Source: Agaribacter marinus (lineage in GTDB: Bacteria > Pseudomonadota > Gammaproteobacteria > Enterobacterales > Alteromonadaceae). Taken from it: DNA of 64,000 nt. Each line of letters starts with the position of its first letter. Position 1 is the first letter of the stretch. Shown here piece by piece: positions 1 to 10,063 of the stretch. The notes beneath the pieces are model-generated. The model was not told where the DNA came from, made no database searches, and was given only the letters and a program-made list of their open reading frames with translations. A program made the position numbers and the translations under genes. The stretch lies in the NCBI RefSeq assembly GCF_030160655.1, contig NZ_BSOT01000005.1, forward strand, positions 885,389-949,388. The letters run 5' to 3'.

Positions 1-2216
1 TCTCGAATAAACAGTTCACGACTAACGACAGGATCCACCTTTGAATAATCTGTACGTCGACGATTTACGATAGGCAAGCCAAAAAGTGTAATGGTTAGAA
101 ATGCTTGCGCGCAGCCCCTTTCTTTACTCCAATAAGGCTCAGCGTAATGTTTCTTGGCAATGTGTTCACTTATCTGCTCTAGCCACTCAGGCTCAATTTT
201 TGCGGCTTGACGAGCAAATAATTTTGATGTTTCAACGAGTTCTGCCGCCATTACCCATTTAGGTTGAGATTTGACAACGTTAGAACCTGGGAAAATCATA
301 AATTGACTATTCCGACATCCAAGGTAAATTTTATTTTTGTCCTTCATCCCAATTTGCGATAAAAGTCCTACAGCGATTGAACGATGCACAGCTTCATAGT
401 CGGCTGATGACGAGTTAAGGCGCAAATTCACTGCGACAAGGGTTTGTTTTATTTGACTAACAATATCTTGCCATTCGCGCATACGTTGAAAGTGAATAAA
501 ATGATTTTTACACCATTTACGCAATTGATTATTCGTTAAGGCCTTTTGCTGTTGTTTAAAACATTCGTATAAATTTAATAGACTGATCAAGTCAGAACTT
601 TTATCTGCAAACTCCGCATGCGCTGTATCAGCCTGTTGTTGTCGCTCTTGAGGTCGTTCACGTGGGTCTTGCACACTCAAACCGGAAGTGATGACAGCTA
701 CCTCATACACTGCATCATGCTTTGATGATTCAATCAACATACGGGCATATCGCGGATCTAAGGGTAACTTCGACATTCGCTGACCAATATCTGTTAGCGC
801 CCATTGTTGCTTTCGTCGAATGATAGCATCCAGTTCTTCTAGCAGTTTAATACCGTCGTTAATCTGCCTTTCATCTGGCGGCTGAACAAAGGGAAATTGA
901 CTAACATCACCTAAGCCTAATGATAACATTTGGAGAATAACGCTAGATAAATGAGTACGCAAAATCTCAGGATCGGTAAAGCCATCTCGACCATCATAGT
1001 CTGATTCAGCATACAAGCGAATAGCGATACCGTCAGATAACCGACCGCAACGTCCAGACCGTTGATTTGCCGAAGCCTGTGAGATGGGCTCTATTGGCAA
1101 ACGCTGTACTTTACTTCTAGCACTGTATCGAGAAATCCTTGCGAACCCTGTATCAACCACATATTTAATGCCTGGTACGGTAAGCGAAGTTTCTGCAACA
1201 TTGGTAGATAATATTATTCTTCGCCCACTGTGTGGCGCAAATATTCGCTGTTGTTCACCAGCCGATAAACGCGCATATAATGGGAGAACTTCAGTATTGC
1301 GATATGCTCGTTTACGTAACACATCTTCCGCGTCGCGAATATCACGTTCACCGGATAAGAATATTAAGATATCACCAGGCGCTTCTCGCATCAATTCGTC
1401 AACCGCTAGAGTAATGAGGCCTAACTGGTCCAAGTCATCGTGATCAACAGGATCTTTATAACGGATCTCGACGGGGTATGTACGGCCGCTAACTTCAATA
1501 ATTGGCGCGTCATTGAAGTGCTTGGAAAATCGCTGAGGATCGATAGTAGCAGAGGTTATAATAACCTTAAGATCCGGTCTTTTTGGTAATAAGCGTTTTA
1601 AATAACCTAAAATAAAATCAATGTTCAGGCTACGTTCATGCGCTTCATCAATAATTATGGTGTCGTAGTCGTTTAAAAAACGGTCATTTTGAATTTCAGC
1701 TAATAAAATACCGTCAGTCATCAATTTAACAAGACTATTGCCACTAACCTTGTCATTAAACCTGACTTTAAAGCCAACCTTGTCACCAAGTTCAGAATTA
1801 ATTTCATCCGCAATGCGATTTGCAACACTTCTCGCGGCAAGTCTGCGTGGCTGAGTATGACCAATATAGCCATGCACGCCCCGCCCTAACTCTAGGCACA
1901 TTTTTGGTATTTGAGTTGTTTTACCAGAGCCAGTCTCCCCAGCAATGATAACCACCTGATTGTCAGTGATAAGTTGTTTAATCTCTTCCTTTTTATCAGA
2001 CACTGGCAGTGACGGGTATTCGATTGCAGGTAATATTGACTGTCGATATGTCACGATTTGTTGCGACGCAGATACTCGATTTAAAAACGCTTCCCACTGC
2101 GCTTGAGAAATAGCATCAGTAGGTTTAGCTTTCATCTGAGTAAACTGCTTAGACAAACGAAAACGGTCTTTAATCGCGCATTTAGAAAGCGCTGTATGAA
2201 TATCAAAATCAATCAT
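1..2216 (-). CDS. hrpA: ATP-dependent RNA helicase HrpA (5' part, runs off window)
   Basis: The reading frame is open from an ATG at 2214-2216 (minus strand) to the window edge, so about 738 residues of an expected ~1300 are present. It is a DEAH-box RNA helicase: Walker A GETGSGKTTQ, then TQPRRLAA (motif Ia), DEAHERSLN (motif II) and TSATI (motif III) all follow in the right order. HrpA unwinds RNA and in E. coli acts on stalled ribosomes; this is family knowledge. The N-terminal ~70 residues before Walker A match the HrpA layout. The upstream small gene on the same strand is separated by a hairpin, so hrpA is probably transcribed alone. No clear Shine-Dalgarno was seen before the ATG. The C-terminal half is outside the window. 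Confidence 0.93.
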   Translation of the reverse strand, partial: MIDFDIHTALSKCAIKDRFRLSKQFTQMKAKPTDAISQAQWEAFLNRVSASQQIVTYRQSILPAIEYPSLPVSDKKEEIKQLITDNQVVIIAGETGSGKTTQIPKMCLELGRGVHGYIGHTQPRRLAARSVANRIADEINSELGDKVGFKVRFNDKVSGNSLVKLMTDGILLAEIQNDRFLNDYDTIIIDEAHERSLNIDFILGYLKRLLPKRPDLKVIITSATIDPQRFSKHFNDAPIIEVSGRTYPVEIRYKDPVDHDDLDQLGLITLAVDELMREAPGDILIFLSGERDIRDAEDVLRKRAYRNTEVLPLYARLSAGEQQRIFAPHSGRRIILSTNVAETSLTVPGIKYVVDTGFARISRYSARSKVQRLPIEPISQASANQRSGRCGRLSDGIAIRLYAESDYDGRDGFTDPEILRTHLSSVILQMLSLGLGDVSQFPFVQPPDERQINDGIKLLEELDAIIRRKQQWALTDIGQRMSKLPLDPRYARMLIESSKHDAVYEVAVITSGLSVQDPRERPQERQQQADTAHAEFADKSSDLISLLNLYECFKQQQKALTNNQLRKWCKNHFIHFQRMREWQDIVSQIKQTLVAVNLRLNSSSADYEAVHRSIAVGLLSQIGMKDKNKIYLGCRNSQFMIFPGSNVVKSQPKWVMAAELVETSKLFARQAAKIEPEWLEQISEHIAKKHYAEPYWSKERGCAQAFLTITLFGLPIVNRRRTDYSKVDPVVSRELFIR

Positions 2217-2379
2217 GGGTAATTAAGTGCTTTCTTGTAGAAATTGAGAATACTAATTAGCAGTAAAATGTAGGTGCAGTTGAGGGTTTTTCAAGGTTTT
2301 TACTAACAAAATACACGTGAAACAGGGTTTTAAATCAAAACAAAGAGTAATGTAAGGCACAGCGTTTTACATAAATTTA

Positions 2380-2417
2380 ATTTGCATCAAGCAACAAAAA
2401 CACTACTTGATGCAAAT
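2380..2417 (-). terminator. hairpin downstream of the small orphan gene
   Basis: A perfect 12-bp inverted repeat (ATTTGCATCAAG at 2380-2391 and its complement at 2406-2417) with a 14-nt loop lies 36 nt beyond the stop of the small minus-strand gene. There is no strong U tract after it on the minus strand, only a mixed A/T run, so it may be a weak or Rho-assisted terminator, or a transcript-end stabiliser, separating that gene from hrpA. Confidence 0.45.
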
Positions 2418-2452
2418 ATAAAAATATCATATTTCTTACAGAACTGTAAGCA

Positions 2453-2701
2453 TTAACGACGAGATGCTATCGCTTGCCACTTACTTAACTCTATCTGCGG
2501 TGCGACAGAAGAGAGAACATTCTGTTTAAAATCATCAAAATTCGAAAACTCGAAGTCGCGAGACCCCATTAATTCGTTATATACTAAACGCAGTTTTCTC
2601 ATTGAAAAAAACGGCGCGACAACGCCTCCATTGCTTGAGCTACCAACGAAATACTGGTCCATATAATCTTCTTGTGTATTAAATGTTGCTGATTCGTTCA
2701 T
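2453..2701 (-). CDS. small hypothetical protein (82 aa)
   Basis: I do not recognise this protein. It is acidic in the first half (MNESATFNTQEDYMDQYF), contains a Gly/Ser-rich stretch (VGSSSNGGVV) and has no signal peptide or membrane segment. Two ATGs are possible: the first (2705-2707) is only 1 nt from the AGGAG at 2709-2713, while the second (2699-2701) is 7 nt away, so the second is chosen. A perfect -10 (TATAAT) lies on the same strand just upstream and a hairpin follows the stop, so it has the marks of a real monocistronic gene despite its orphan look. Confidence 0.65.
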   Translation of the reverse strand: MNESATFNTQEDYMDQYFVGSSSNGGVVAPFFSMRKLRLVYNELMGSRDFEFSNFDDFKQNVLSSVAPQIELSKWQAIASRR

Positions 2702-2723
2702 TAGCATTCTCCTGTAATGTTCT

Positions 2724-2729
2724 ATTATA
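2724..2729 (-). promoter_or_regulatory. -10 element for the small orphan gene
   Basis: The minus strand reads TATAAT here, about 23 bp before the chosen ATG; this would give a very short 5' leader containing the AGGAG ribosome site. No good -35 hexamer is present at 16-18 bp spacing, so the promoter may rely on another contact or regulator. Confidence 0.5.
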
Positions 2730-3259
2730 GTTTATCCCCTTCTATCAAAATTTTTTTATTCCATTAAAAACTGAAAAAATGGATATTTATTCCTTTTTTG
2801 TTCTTGCTTTCTTGAAAGTAAACCCATGATGAGCATGCGTAGGTGCGTCAAATGATTGACACTTAGCGTGTATAAAATTTTAGTCTTAAAAGCTAATCAT
2901 TAAGACCCATATAGACTAATTTTAAAAACAAGCACTTAGCAAAGTGATGCGTGCTATACAATTGATTTTTATAACAATAAATTTATATAAAAAAAGAAAA
3001 GAAACACATTTATGTAGATAGAAAACGTCAGTAAGTATATCGAAATATTGTAAGCTCAATGTTTTCATCGCTTAAAAACAAGCTAATGCGCTTCTTACAT
3101 TGTTAGTGACTTTTATTAGAGCTTGTCCTGCTTTAGCCGAACGAAACAAAATCAACGCTTTCTACCAGTTATACATTGATGCCAAATAAAGTAATATTAA
3201 GAAAACAAGCAGTAAAAAGCAACGCGCTTTAGCATAACAACAATAATTGATGGGTATTA
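2730..3259. other. 530-bp non-coding gap, AT-rich
   Basis: No convincing ORF or RNA gene is visible between the small orphan gene and sbcB. There is a perfect -35-like TTGACA near 2854 with only a weak -10 (TTTAGT) 17 bp later, and a small hairpin with stem ACAC/GTGT right after it. The distance to sbcB would make an unusually long leader (about 370 nt). Long A and T runs occur around 2745-2800 and 2985-3010. Confidence 0.4.
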
Positions 3260-4726
3260 ATGAAAAAAGACATTCAACGTACAGAAAACGCTACCGCGAG
3301 CATACTCTGGCACGATTATGAAACCTGGGGAACTAACCCACAACTTGACTTCCCAGCGCAGTTTGCAGCGATTCGTACCGATGAAAATTTAAACATTATT
3401 GGCAAGCCCATTAATTGGTTCTGCCAAATACCGAATGACTATTTGCCGAACCCTGAGGCCTGTTTAGTGACAGGTATTACCCCACAACAGAGCTTAAGAG
3501 ACGGTTACATAGAAGCGGAATTTTGCAAAAAAGTACATGCTGAAATGGCACTAGCGAATACCTGTACAGCTGGTTACAACAGTATTAAGTTTGACGATGA
3601 AGTTAGCCGACACATGTTTTATCGTAACTTTTACCCCGTATACGAACGAGAATATGCCAACGGAAATAGTCGCTGGGATATCATTGATTTGGTAAGAGCC
3701 GCATATGCACTCAGACCGGAAGGCATTCAATGGCCCGAATATGACGATGGGCGTCCCTGTTTTAAACTTGAGGCATTATCTAAAGCCAATAATATTCAAC
3801 ATGAATCCGCTCATGATGCGTTATCTGACGTATATGCAACCATTGCTATTGCAAAATTAATCAAAGAAAAACAACCGAAGTTATTTGATTTTTACTGGCA
3901 ATTACGCCAAAAACATCAAGTAGCAGCGCAAATAGACTTAGCAAATAAAAAACCCTTTTTGTATATTTCAGGTTTTATCCCTGCGCAGCAAGGCGCGTGT
4001 ACATGGATGATGCCCGTTGTACAACATCCTACAAACAAAAACGCCGTAATATGCATTGATCTCACTAAATCAATAGATACTCTGTTAATAAATGACGCGA
4101 ACGCCTTACAATCTGCAATATTTAGTAAAGAAAAAAATGATTCAAGGCCAGGCGTCCAAATGATCTCGATAAACAAATGCCCATTTGTTGCGCCAGCCAA
4201 AATGTTAGATAAAGACAAAGCTGTACGCTTAGGCATAGATAGAGATAAATGTTTAGCAAATTATAATCAGCTTAAAGCGCTAGGATACTTAGAATCCTTG
4301 CTTTCGGACCTATACACTCACGACAAATTTCAAAATAAACAGCCCGTTGAAACAAGTGAAAATGTCGACACACTGTTATACGCTCGAGATTTTCCAACTT
4401 ATGCCGATAAACATTGGATGGAGAAGGTTAGAAATTCGTCAACTGAAAGTTTATGCTTAATGTATGACAATACTGAAAGTGAGCTTTACAGGCGACAACT
4501 GTTTCATTATCAAGGACGTAACTACCCTGCAAGTTTTGAACATGAAATGCAGGAAAAGTGGCAACAGCATCGTCAACACCGTTTTTTACTGGGCGGTATT
4601 GAAAATGGCAGCCTATCTGCAACAGAATTTTTACAAAAAATTTCTATGCTTGCGGATAGCTATGCTGAAGATACGAAAAAAATTGGGCTACTTAAATCGT
4701 TAGAGGTTTACCTAGGCTCTTTATGA
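3260..4726 (+). CDS. sbcB: exodeoxyribonuclease I
   Basis: This is exonuclease I, which degrades single-stranded DNA 3' to 5' in recombination and mismatch repair. The DEDDh catalytic signature is visible: HDYETWG with D19 and E21, the RFDDEVSRH-like motif (FDDEVSRHMFYRNFYPVY), and AHDALSDVYATIAIAKL near residue 185 carrying the catalytic His and Asp. The family hallmark stretches PAQFAAIRTD and NSRWDIIDLVRAAYALRPEG are conserved. Length 488 aa compares with 475 aa in E. coli. The next gene (FapA family) starts 21 nt downstream on the same strand, so the two are likely co-transcribed, although no functional link is known. Confidence 0.96.
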   Translation: MKKDIQRTENATASILWHDYETWGTNPQLDFPAQFAAIRTDENLNIIGKPINWFCQIPNDYLPNPEACLVTGITPQQSLRDGYIEAEFCKKVHAEMALANTCTAGYNSIKFDDEVSRHMFYRNFYPVYEREYANGNSRWDIIDLVRAAYALRPEGIQWPEYDDGRPCFKLEALSKANNIQHESAHDALSDVYATIAIAKLIKEKQPKLFDFYWQLRQKHQVAAQIDLANKKPFLYISGFIPAQQGACTWMMPVVQHPTNKNAVICIDLTKSIDTLLINDANALQSAIFSKEKNDSRPGVQMISINKCPFVAPAKMLDKDKAVRLGIDRDKCLANYNQLKALGYLESLLSDLYTHDKFQNKQPVETSENVDTLLYARDFPTYADKHWMEKVRNSSTESLCLMYDNTESELYRRQLFHYQGRNYPASFEHEMQEKWQQHRQHRFLLGGIENGSLSATEFLQKISMLADSYAEDTKKIGLLKSLEVYLGSL

Positions 4727-4747
4727 TACTTGAGGTCTATTCCATAA

Positions 4748-6391
4748 ATGAAAGGCGTGACATTTAGCGAAAACACCGAAAAAATGCAACTCGATGTAGA
4801 AATCGATCCATTGCTTATTGAAGACGTGCTAAAAGCAGACGTATTCATCAACTATATAAAGACGACGTCATTTGCTGCATTTTATATATTAAAGAACTCG
4901 ATACAAGAGCTCGTAGGCACGGTAAATACCGCCCGAGATGAAGGCAAAATGAATATGATCACCTGGAAAATAGGTGAATATCGAGATGCTGAATTGTCTA
5001 CGCACGCCTCTAAAGATCATATGAGTGTTGAAATCACAATTACATCTGCGTACAAAGGAGATACGCCAGATCTTGAAGATGTGATAGATAGCTTAAATCG
5101 CCAAGGTGTCGTTCGCGGTATTAGCAAAAAACGTATACAGCGCTTGGTAAACGCTAGCTTGGAAAGTGAACCAGGAAGTAAACATTCCGATATTGTTGCT
5201 ATTGGGCTGCCACCTCGACGCGGAAAATCTTCGCATATCATCCCCTTGGTACAAAATGCACTAGACCGAATACTTAGCCCTCGACAGGCAGACAAAGATA
5301 AAGTCAACATGCGAGACTTAGGCGAAATAATATGTGTACCAGTGGGCACCGCTGTCGCGCGAAGAGTCGCACCGACTAATGGTCGAGTAGGGTTTACGGT
5401 TAAGAATCATCCTGTCAATGCTGATCCTGGTGAATGGCATCATATTAAGCTAGGCCAAAATACTACGATCGATAAAGATGATGAAAACATCATCCGGTCG
5501 ACCGTTGCAGGTTTACCGAAGTTTGAAAAATTAGTGATGAATATTGATGATACCTTCGTTACCGAAGGTGTTAACGTAAAAACTGGCAATGTGCACTATA
5601 AAGGCGCAGTGATTGTAAATGGCGATGTAACTGAGCAAATGCAAATCATTGCAGATGGCGATGTAACGGTAAATGGCTTTGTAGAGTCAGCGCTCATAAA
5701 AGCAGGCGGTGACATTATCATCACGCATGGCGCCACCGGGAAAATGGATGAAGATGACTGCCAACTCTATGCTGACGGTAATATATTTATCCAACATGGC
5801 CAAGGCCTAGACATTGTGGTTGATAAAAACCTGACGGTTAAAAAACAACTGGCGTATTCTAAAGTGAAATGCAAAGGCAGCATTACTATTGGCGATCCAA
5901 AGAAACCAAGAGGCAAGTTATTCGCCAGTAAAATCAATTGCGCAGGTATTATCCGTGCCGGTTGTATTGGCGCAATATCTGGTTCATCACTTGAGATTGA
6001 TTACAGCGAAGCATACAACAAACTTTGCGGTCGCGTTGATGCAATTGGAGATTTACTGAAAGACTTACAGCGCACAAACGCGAACCATGAAATACGGATG
6101 ACTGAAGTGCACGGTAAACGCATACATAATGCCCTACTCTCGAAATTAACTAACCTGACAGACAAGTTGGAATCCGAACGTGTACTCCTTGATTGGTTAC
6201 GAAACTCGGAAAAAGAATTGCGAGAGGCTAAAGTACAATACGAAGAAAGCGCGAGAGTACTCGCCTATCAAGAAATGTACCCTGGCGTAACAATAAAACT
6301 TAACAATAGAATTTGGAAAGCAGAAAAAGAATATCTTCGTTCTCGCATCGCCTACGAAGGCCGAGTGTGGAAGTATGAACCAATCATTTAA
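4748..6391 (+). CDS. FapA / DUF342 family protein
   Basis: The 547-aa protein has the FapA (flagellar assembly protein A, DUF342) layout: an N-terminal part with the GLPPRRGKSSHIIPLVQNAL segment, a central right-handed beta-helix made of repeating GDV/GDI turns (KGAVIVNGDVTEQMQIIADGDVTVNGFVESALIKAGGD is spread over residues ~285-325) and a C-terminal coiled coil (~residues 425-515, rich in E, K, L, R). FapA proteins affect polar flagellum placement in Vibrio; whether that applies here is unknown. No flagellar genes are near. It probably shares a transcript with sbcB. Confidence 0.85.
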   Translation: MKGVTFSENTEKMQLDVEIDPLLIEDVLKADVFINYIKTTSFAAFYILKNSIQELVGTVNTARDEGKMNMITWKIGEYRDAELSTHASKDHMSVEITITSAYKGDTPDLEDVIDSLNRQGVVRGISKKRIQRLVNASLESEPGSKHSDIVAIGLPPRRGKSSHIIPLVQNALDRILSPRQADKDKVNMRDLGEIICVPVGTAVARRVAPTNGRVGFTVKNHPVNADPGEWHHIKLGQNTTIDKDDENIIRSTVAGLPKFEKLVMNIDDTFVTEGVNVKTGNVHYKGAVIVNGDVTEQMQIIADGDVTVNGFVESALIKAGGDIIITHGATGKMDEDDCQLYADGNIFIQHGQGLDIVVDKNLTVKKQLAYSKVKCKGSITIGDPKKPRGKLFASKINCAGIIRAGCIGAISGSSLEIDYSEAYNKLCGRVDAIGDLLKDLQRTNANHEIRMTEVHGKRIHNALLSKLTNLTDKLESERVLLDWLRNSEKELREAKVQYEESARVLAYQEMYPGVTIKLNNRIWKAEKEYLRSRIAYEGRVWKYEPII

Positions 6392-6540
6392 CTGCACTAG
6401 CCCAAAGTAGCTTAAAACGAGGCATCACTGCACTCTAGCCAATAACACTGTTTTAGTGCTAAACATCTGCATGCGTGAACGCCGTCCTATGCATCTTTAA
6501 TATTATTCACTTTGCACTTTCCCTTTTTTATCACTTAGTA

Positions 6541-6568
6541 TTTACTTTGTGGTTATACTCACTATAAA
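6541..6568 (+). promoter_or_regulatory. candidate sigma-70 promoter for liuC-liuE
   Basis: TTTACT (6541-6546) and TATAAA (6563-6568) are separated by 16 bp, about 65 bp before the liuC start. An overlapping alternative is TTGCAC (6512-6517) with TAGTAT (6536-6541), spacer 18. Called by eye. Confidence 0.4.
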
Positions 6569-6633
6569 AATATGTCTCAAAAATTTGACGACAAAAATCA
6601 TTGCCCTGAAAGCGAAAAAGGATACTGACAAGT

Positions 6634-7422
6634 ATGCAAAATATTGAATTTGAGATAAATGCAATAAATGTTGCAGTAGTAACGTTAAATAGACCAAATA
6701 TTCACAATGCCTTTGATGAAATAACCATCGCTGAACTAATGTCTGTTTTCGATATTGTCAACGACGACAATAATATAAGAGCGCTAATTCTTCGCGCGTC
6801 GGGCAAAACGTTTAGTGCAGGCGCAGATATTAACTGGATGAAAAAAATGGCGTCATACAGCCAATCAGAAAACGAGGCCGATGCACTGCAGTTAGGTCGA
6901 ATGCTACATAAGCTGTATACACTAAACAAGCCAACCATCGCACGAGTACAGGGAGCGGCCTATGGCGGTGCATTGGGCATCATCGCCTGTTGTGATATTG
7001 CAGTAGGCTCTAAATTAAGTAAATTTTGCTTAAGTGAAGCTAAGTTTGGTTTATTGCCTGCCACTATCGCCCCTTACGTTGTTAAGGCCATTGGCGTACG
7101 AGAAGCCAAGCGGCTATTTATGACGGCTGAGGTAATAAGCGCGCGCCGGGCTAGGCGTTTAGGTTTACTTAGTGAAATTGTGAGTGAAAGTGAATTAGAC
7201 AGTACCATTGGTTTGATGATTGGCAGAATTCTGAAAAATGGTCCGCGGGCAGTATCACAAGCAAAGGCGCTTGCATTAATGGTAGACGAAGCGGCTATTT
7301 CAGAAGAGTTAATGGAAAAAACCAGTAAGATAAATGCCATGGCTAGAACCTCAGAAGAGGGTCAAGAGGGACTTTCATCTTTTTTGTCTAAGCGCGATCC
7401 GTCGTGGCTAACAGATGTTTAA
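6634..7422 (+). CDS. liuC: methylglutaconyl-CoA hydratase-like enoyl-CoA hydratase
   Basis: A crotonase-fold protein of 262 aa. The CoA/oxyanion motifs are present: FSAGADINWMKKM around residues 60-72 and AAYGGALGIIACCDIAVGS around residues 108-126, followed by SEAKFGLLPATIAPYVV. The ADINWMK wording is typical of LiuC, which hydrates 3-methylglutaconyl-CoA to HMG-CoA in leucine degradation. The next gene, 37 nt downstream, encodes the enzyme that takes the product, which supports this over a generic enoyl-CoA hydratase. An AAGGA lies upstream of the ATG. The other leucine-pathway genes (liuA, liuB, liuD, liuR) are not adjacent. Confidence 0.85.
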   Translation: MQNIEFEINAINVAVVTLNRPNIHNAFDEITIAELMSVFDIVNDDNNIRALILRASGKTFSAGADINWMKKMASYSQSENEADALQLGRMLHKLYTLNKPTIARVQGAAYGGALGIIACCDIAVGSKLSKFCLSEAKFGLLPATIAPYVVKAIGVREAKRLFMTAEVISARRARRLGLLSEIVSESELDSTIGLMIGRILKNGPRAVSQAKALALMVDEAAISEELMEKTSKINAMARTSEEGQEGLSSFLSKRDPSWLTDV

Positions 7423-7459
7423 AAAGCACATGACTAAGCAGTAGGAAACGAGCACCGAT

Positions 7460-8377
7460 ATGGATCAAAACAACTATCCAACGAACGTAAAATTAGTGGA
7501 AGTTGGCCCTAGAGACGGCTTACAAAACGAAAAAATCACCTTATCGGTTAAAGATAAGGTCGCGTTTATTGACGCCCTATCAAATACCGGGATAAAACAT
7601 ATTGAAGCGGGCAGTTTTGTATCTCCTCGTTGGGTACCACAAATGGCAAATAGCCAAGAAGTATTTACATCAATAAACAAGCATATCGATCTTACGTATA
7701 GTGCGTTAGTGCCAAATTTAATCGGCGCACAAGCCGCTGTTGACGCAAATGTGAACGAAATTGCAATTTTTAGCGCCGCATCAGAGACTTTCTCAAAGAA
7801 AAACACTAACTGCTCTATTGATGAAAGCATTGCTAAGTTTGTCCCTGTATTAACACTCGCCAAATTACACAACATTCCTGTTCGAGGCTACGTTTCGTGT
7901 GCATTTGGATGCCCTTATGAAGGCAAGGTCGACCCGTCGCTTGTATTAAGCCTCAGTGAAAACATGTTAGCGATGGGTTGCTACGAAATATCATTGGGTG
8001 ACACGATTGGCGTCGGCACGCCCAAGTCCGTTTATCGTCTACTTGCGACAGTTTTATCCCGAGTAGAAAAAAGCAAAATCGCGCTGCATATGCATGACAC
8101 ATATGGTCAAGCACTAGCCAACGTGCTGATTGGTTTACAAGAAGGACTGACAACATTCGATGCAGCTGTTGCTGGTTTAGGGGGCTGTCCTTACGCAAAA
8201 GGGTCATCTGGCAATCTAGCGACCGAAGATTTGGTATACATGCTCCAACATATGGGAATTAATACTGGCATCGATTTACATGTATTAACAACGATTGGCG
8301 ATAAAATATGTAAAACACTCAACAGAAAAAACCAATCAAAAGCAGCGAATACCTTGCTAAATTTGAAAAGAACGTAG
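7460..8377 (+). CDS. liuE: hydroxymethylglutaryl-CoA lyase
   Basis: HMG-CoA lyase splits HMG-CoA into acetyl-CoA and acetoacetate, the last step of leucine catabolism. The N-terminal VEVGPRDGLQNEK motif (residues ~12-24) and the family signature AVAGLGGCPYAKGSSGN with its catalytic Cys (~residues 235-252) are clear, as is HMHDTYGQALANV with the metal-binding histidines. Length 305 aa is normal. It is placed directly after liuC and is almost certainly in the same operon. An AGGAAACGAGCACC stretch ahead of the ATG supplies the ribosome site. Confidence 0.95.
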   Translation: MDQNNYPTNVKLVEVGPRDGLQNEKITLSVKDKVAFIDALSNTGIKHIEAGSFVSPRWVPQMANSQEVFTSINKHIDLTYSALVPNLIGAQAAVDANVNEIAIFSAASETFSKKNTNCSIDESIAKFVPVLTLAKLHNIPVRGYVSCAFGCPYEGKVDPSLVLSLSENMLAMGCYEISLGDTIGVGTPKSVYRLLATVLSRVEKSKIALHMHDTYGQALANVLIGLQEGLTTFDAAVAGLGGCPYAKGSSGNLATEDLVYMLQHMGINTGIDLHVLTTIGDKICKTLNRKNQSKAANTLLNLKRT

Positions 8378-8573
8378 CATGATTTCATCAATGTGCTCCG
8401 ACCACCAGCCACTAGCGCGCTTTATCGACATTTTTTGATCAACATCACTTTATTAATCAAATTATTAGACCTATTATCAAGTTGAACGAATTTTTCGTAC
8501 TCGCGTTTAATACTAGTGGAAAAGCCTAAGATGATTCTATAAGATTAGGTTAACAAGATGTTAAGGAAGCTTC

Positions 8574-9827
8574 ATGTCGACGAATAATAATCGCTACATC
8601 AGTAATTTAACAAGAGACACTTACGCCTTGGTCTTGGCAGGAGGTAGAGGTTCTAGGCTGCACGAATTGACGGATTGGCGTGCTAAACCTGCACTCTACT
8701 TCGGTGGTAAATTTCGTATTATCGATTTTCCTTTATCCAATTGTATTAACAGCGGAATAAGAAATGTCGGAGTATTAACCCAATATAAATCCCATTCGCT
8801 TATTCGCCATTTGGTGCGCGGTTGGGGGCATTTTAAAAAGGAACTTGGCGAATCAATTGAAATCCTGCCCGCATCTCAACGCTTTTCCGAAGACTGGTAC
8901 CAAGGTACAGCAGATGCGGTATTTCAGAACATCGACATTGTAAGAGATGAACTACCTAAGTATGTGATAATTTTGTCCGGCGATCACATCTATAAGATGG
9001 ACTATGGTCCAATGCTTGCCCAGCACGTAGAGTCAGGTGCCAAAATGACGGTATCTTGCATGTCAGTACCGATAACAGAAGCTAAAGGCGCATTTGGCGT
9101 CCTTTCTGTTGATGAAAATAATCGTGTAACCGATTTTACTGAAAAACCAGAAAACCCGTCGCCATTACATGACGATCCAGAATATTGCCTTGCGTCAATG
9201 GGGAACTACGTATTTGATACCGACTTTTTGTTTGAGCATTTAGAACGAGATGCATCAACATCAGACTCGGCCCATGATTTTGGGAAAGATATTATTCCGA
9301 GTATTATAGATAAGCACAAAGTACTGGCTTTTGACTTTAGGAAAAGTGCAAAAAATGATGCTTATTGGCGCGATGTAGGTACTTTGGATAGTTTTTGGGA
9401 TGCCAATATGGAGTTAGTTGCGCCCATTCCCGAACTCAACCTCTACGACAAAACTTGGCCAATTTGGACATATCAAGAACAGCTGCCACCGGCAAAATTT
9501 GTATGGGAAGAAGAAGATAGACGAGGTGAAGCGCTCAACTCGGTAGTCTCCGGTGGTTGCATCATATCAGGCGCCACGTTGCGAAGAAGCATATGCTTCA
9601 GTAACGTTAGAGTGAAATCATATAGCGTCGTCGAAGAAGCCGTCGTACTGCCTAACGTTGAAATTGGTCGACGTTGTAGAATAAAAAAGGCGATCATCGA
9701 CCGAGGTTGTAATATTCCCGATGACATGATTATTGGTATCGATCACGAAAAAGATAAAGCAAGAGGCTTCCGGGTGTCCTCTGGCGGTGTAGTGCTCGTG
9801 ACTAGAGAAATGTTAGAAAAGCTATAA
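8574..9827 (+). CDS. glgC: glucose-1-phosphate adenylyltransferase
   Basis: ADP-glucose pyrophosphorylase, the committed step of glycogen synthesis, 417 aa. The nucleotide-binding loop [20 protein letters not shown] is at residues ~23-42; [48 protein letters not shown] and [16 protein letters not shown] follow in order, and the C-terminal left-handed beta-helix carries [12 protein letters not shown]. The AAGGAAGCTTC before the ATG fits as ribosome site. No glgA, glgB or glgP is adjacent on either side, so the gene stands alone here. Confidence 0.96.
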   Translation: MSTNNNRYISNLTRDTYALVLAGGRGSRLHELTDWRAKPALYFGGKFRIIDFPLSNCINSGIRNVGVLTQYKSHSLIRHLVRGWGHFKKELGESIEILPASQRFSEDWYQGTADAVFQNIDIVRDELPKYVIILSGDHIYKMDYGPMLAQHVESGAKMTVSCMSVPITEAKGAFGVLSVDENNRVTDFTEKPENPSPLHDDPEYCLASMGNYVFDTDFLFEHLERDASTSDSAHDFGKDIIPSIIDKHKVLAFDFRKSAKNDAYWRDVGTLDSFWDANMELVAPIPELNLYDKTWPIWTYQEQLPPAKFVWEEEDRRGEALNSVVSGGCIISGATLRRSICFSNVRVKSYSVVEEAVVLPNVEIGRRCRIKKAIIDRGCNIPDDMIIGIDHEKDKARGFRVSSGGVVLVTREMLEKL

Positions 9828-9856
9828 CGATATACCCCATATCTTCACCCCGGTCC

Positions 9857-9891
9857 CAGTGATAACTTGCTAAGATGGCGGGTTATCACTG
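9857..9891. terminator. inverted repeat after glgC
   Basis: CAGTGATAAC (9857-9866) and GTTATCACTG (9882-9891) form a perfect 10-bp stem with a 15-nt loop 30 nt beyond the glgC stop. There is only a short, interrupted T run after it, so factor-independent termination is uncertain. Confidence 0.4.
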
Positions 9892-10063
9892 TTGTCTGAG
9901 CCACTCCCATTAGCTAATACGCCTTTACTATACCTGTTATTCAATACATTAATCATGCAAGAGTAACTTTAGCGTTATCAGACTAAAATTATTAGGTACT
10001 TGTATTCATGTATATTTTGTCCTAAAGTTACATCTCATCCGACCAGATAACATTGATTCAATT

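Noticed and set aside
1084..1443. Plus-strand 119-codon frame
   Set aside because: It lies wholly antisense within hrpA, with composition of a shadow frame. Other antisense frames in mfd, pheT, pheS, thrS and the TonB receptor were rejected for the same reason.
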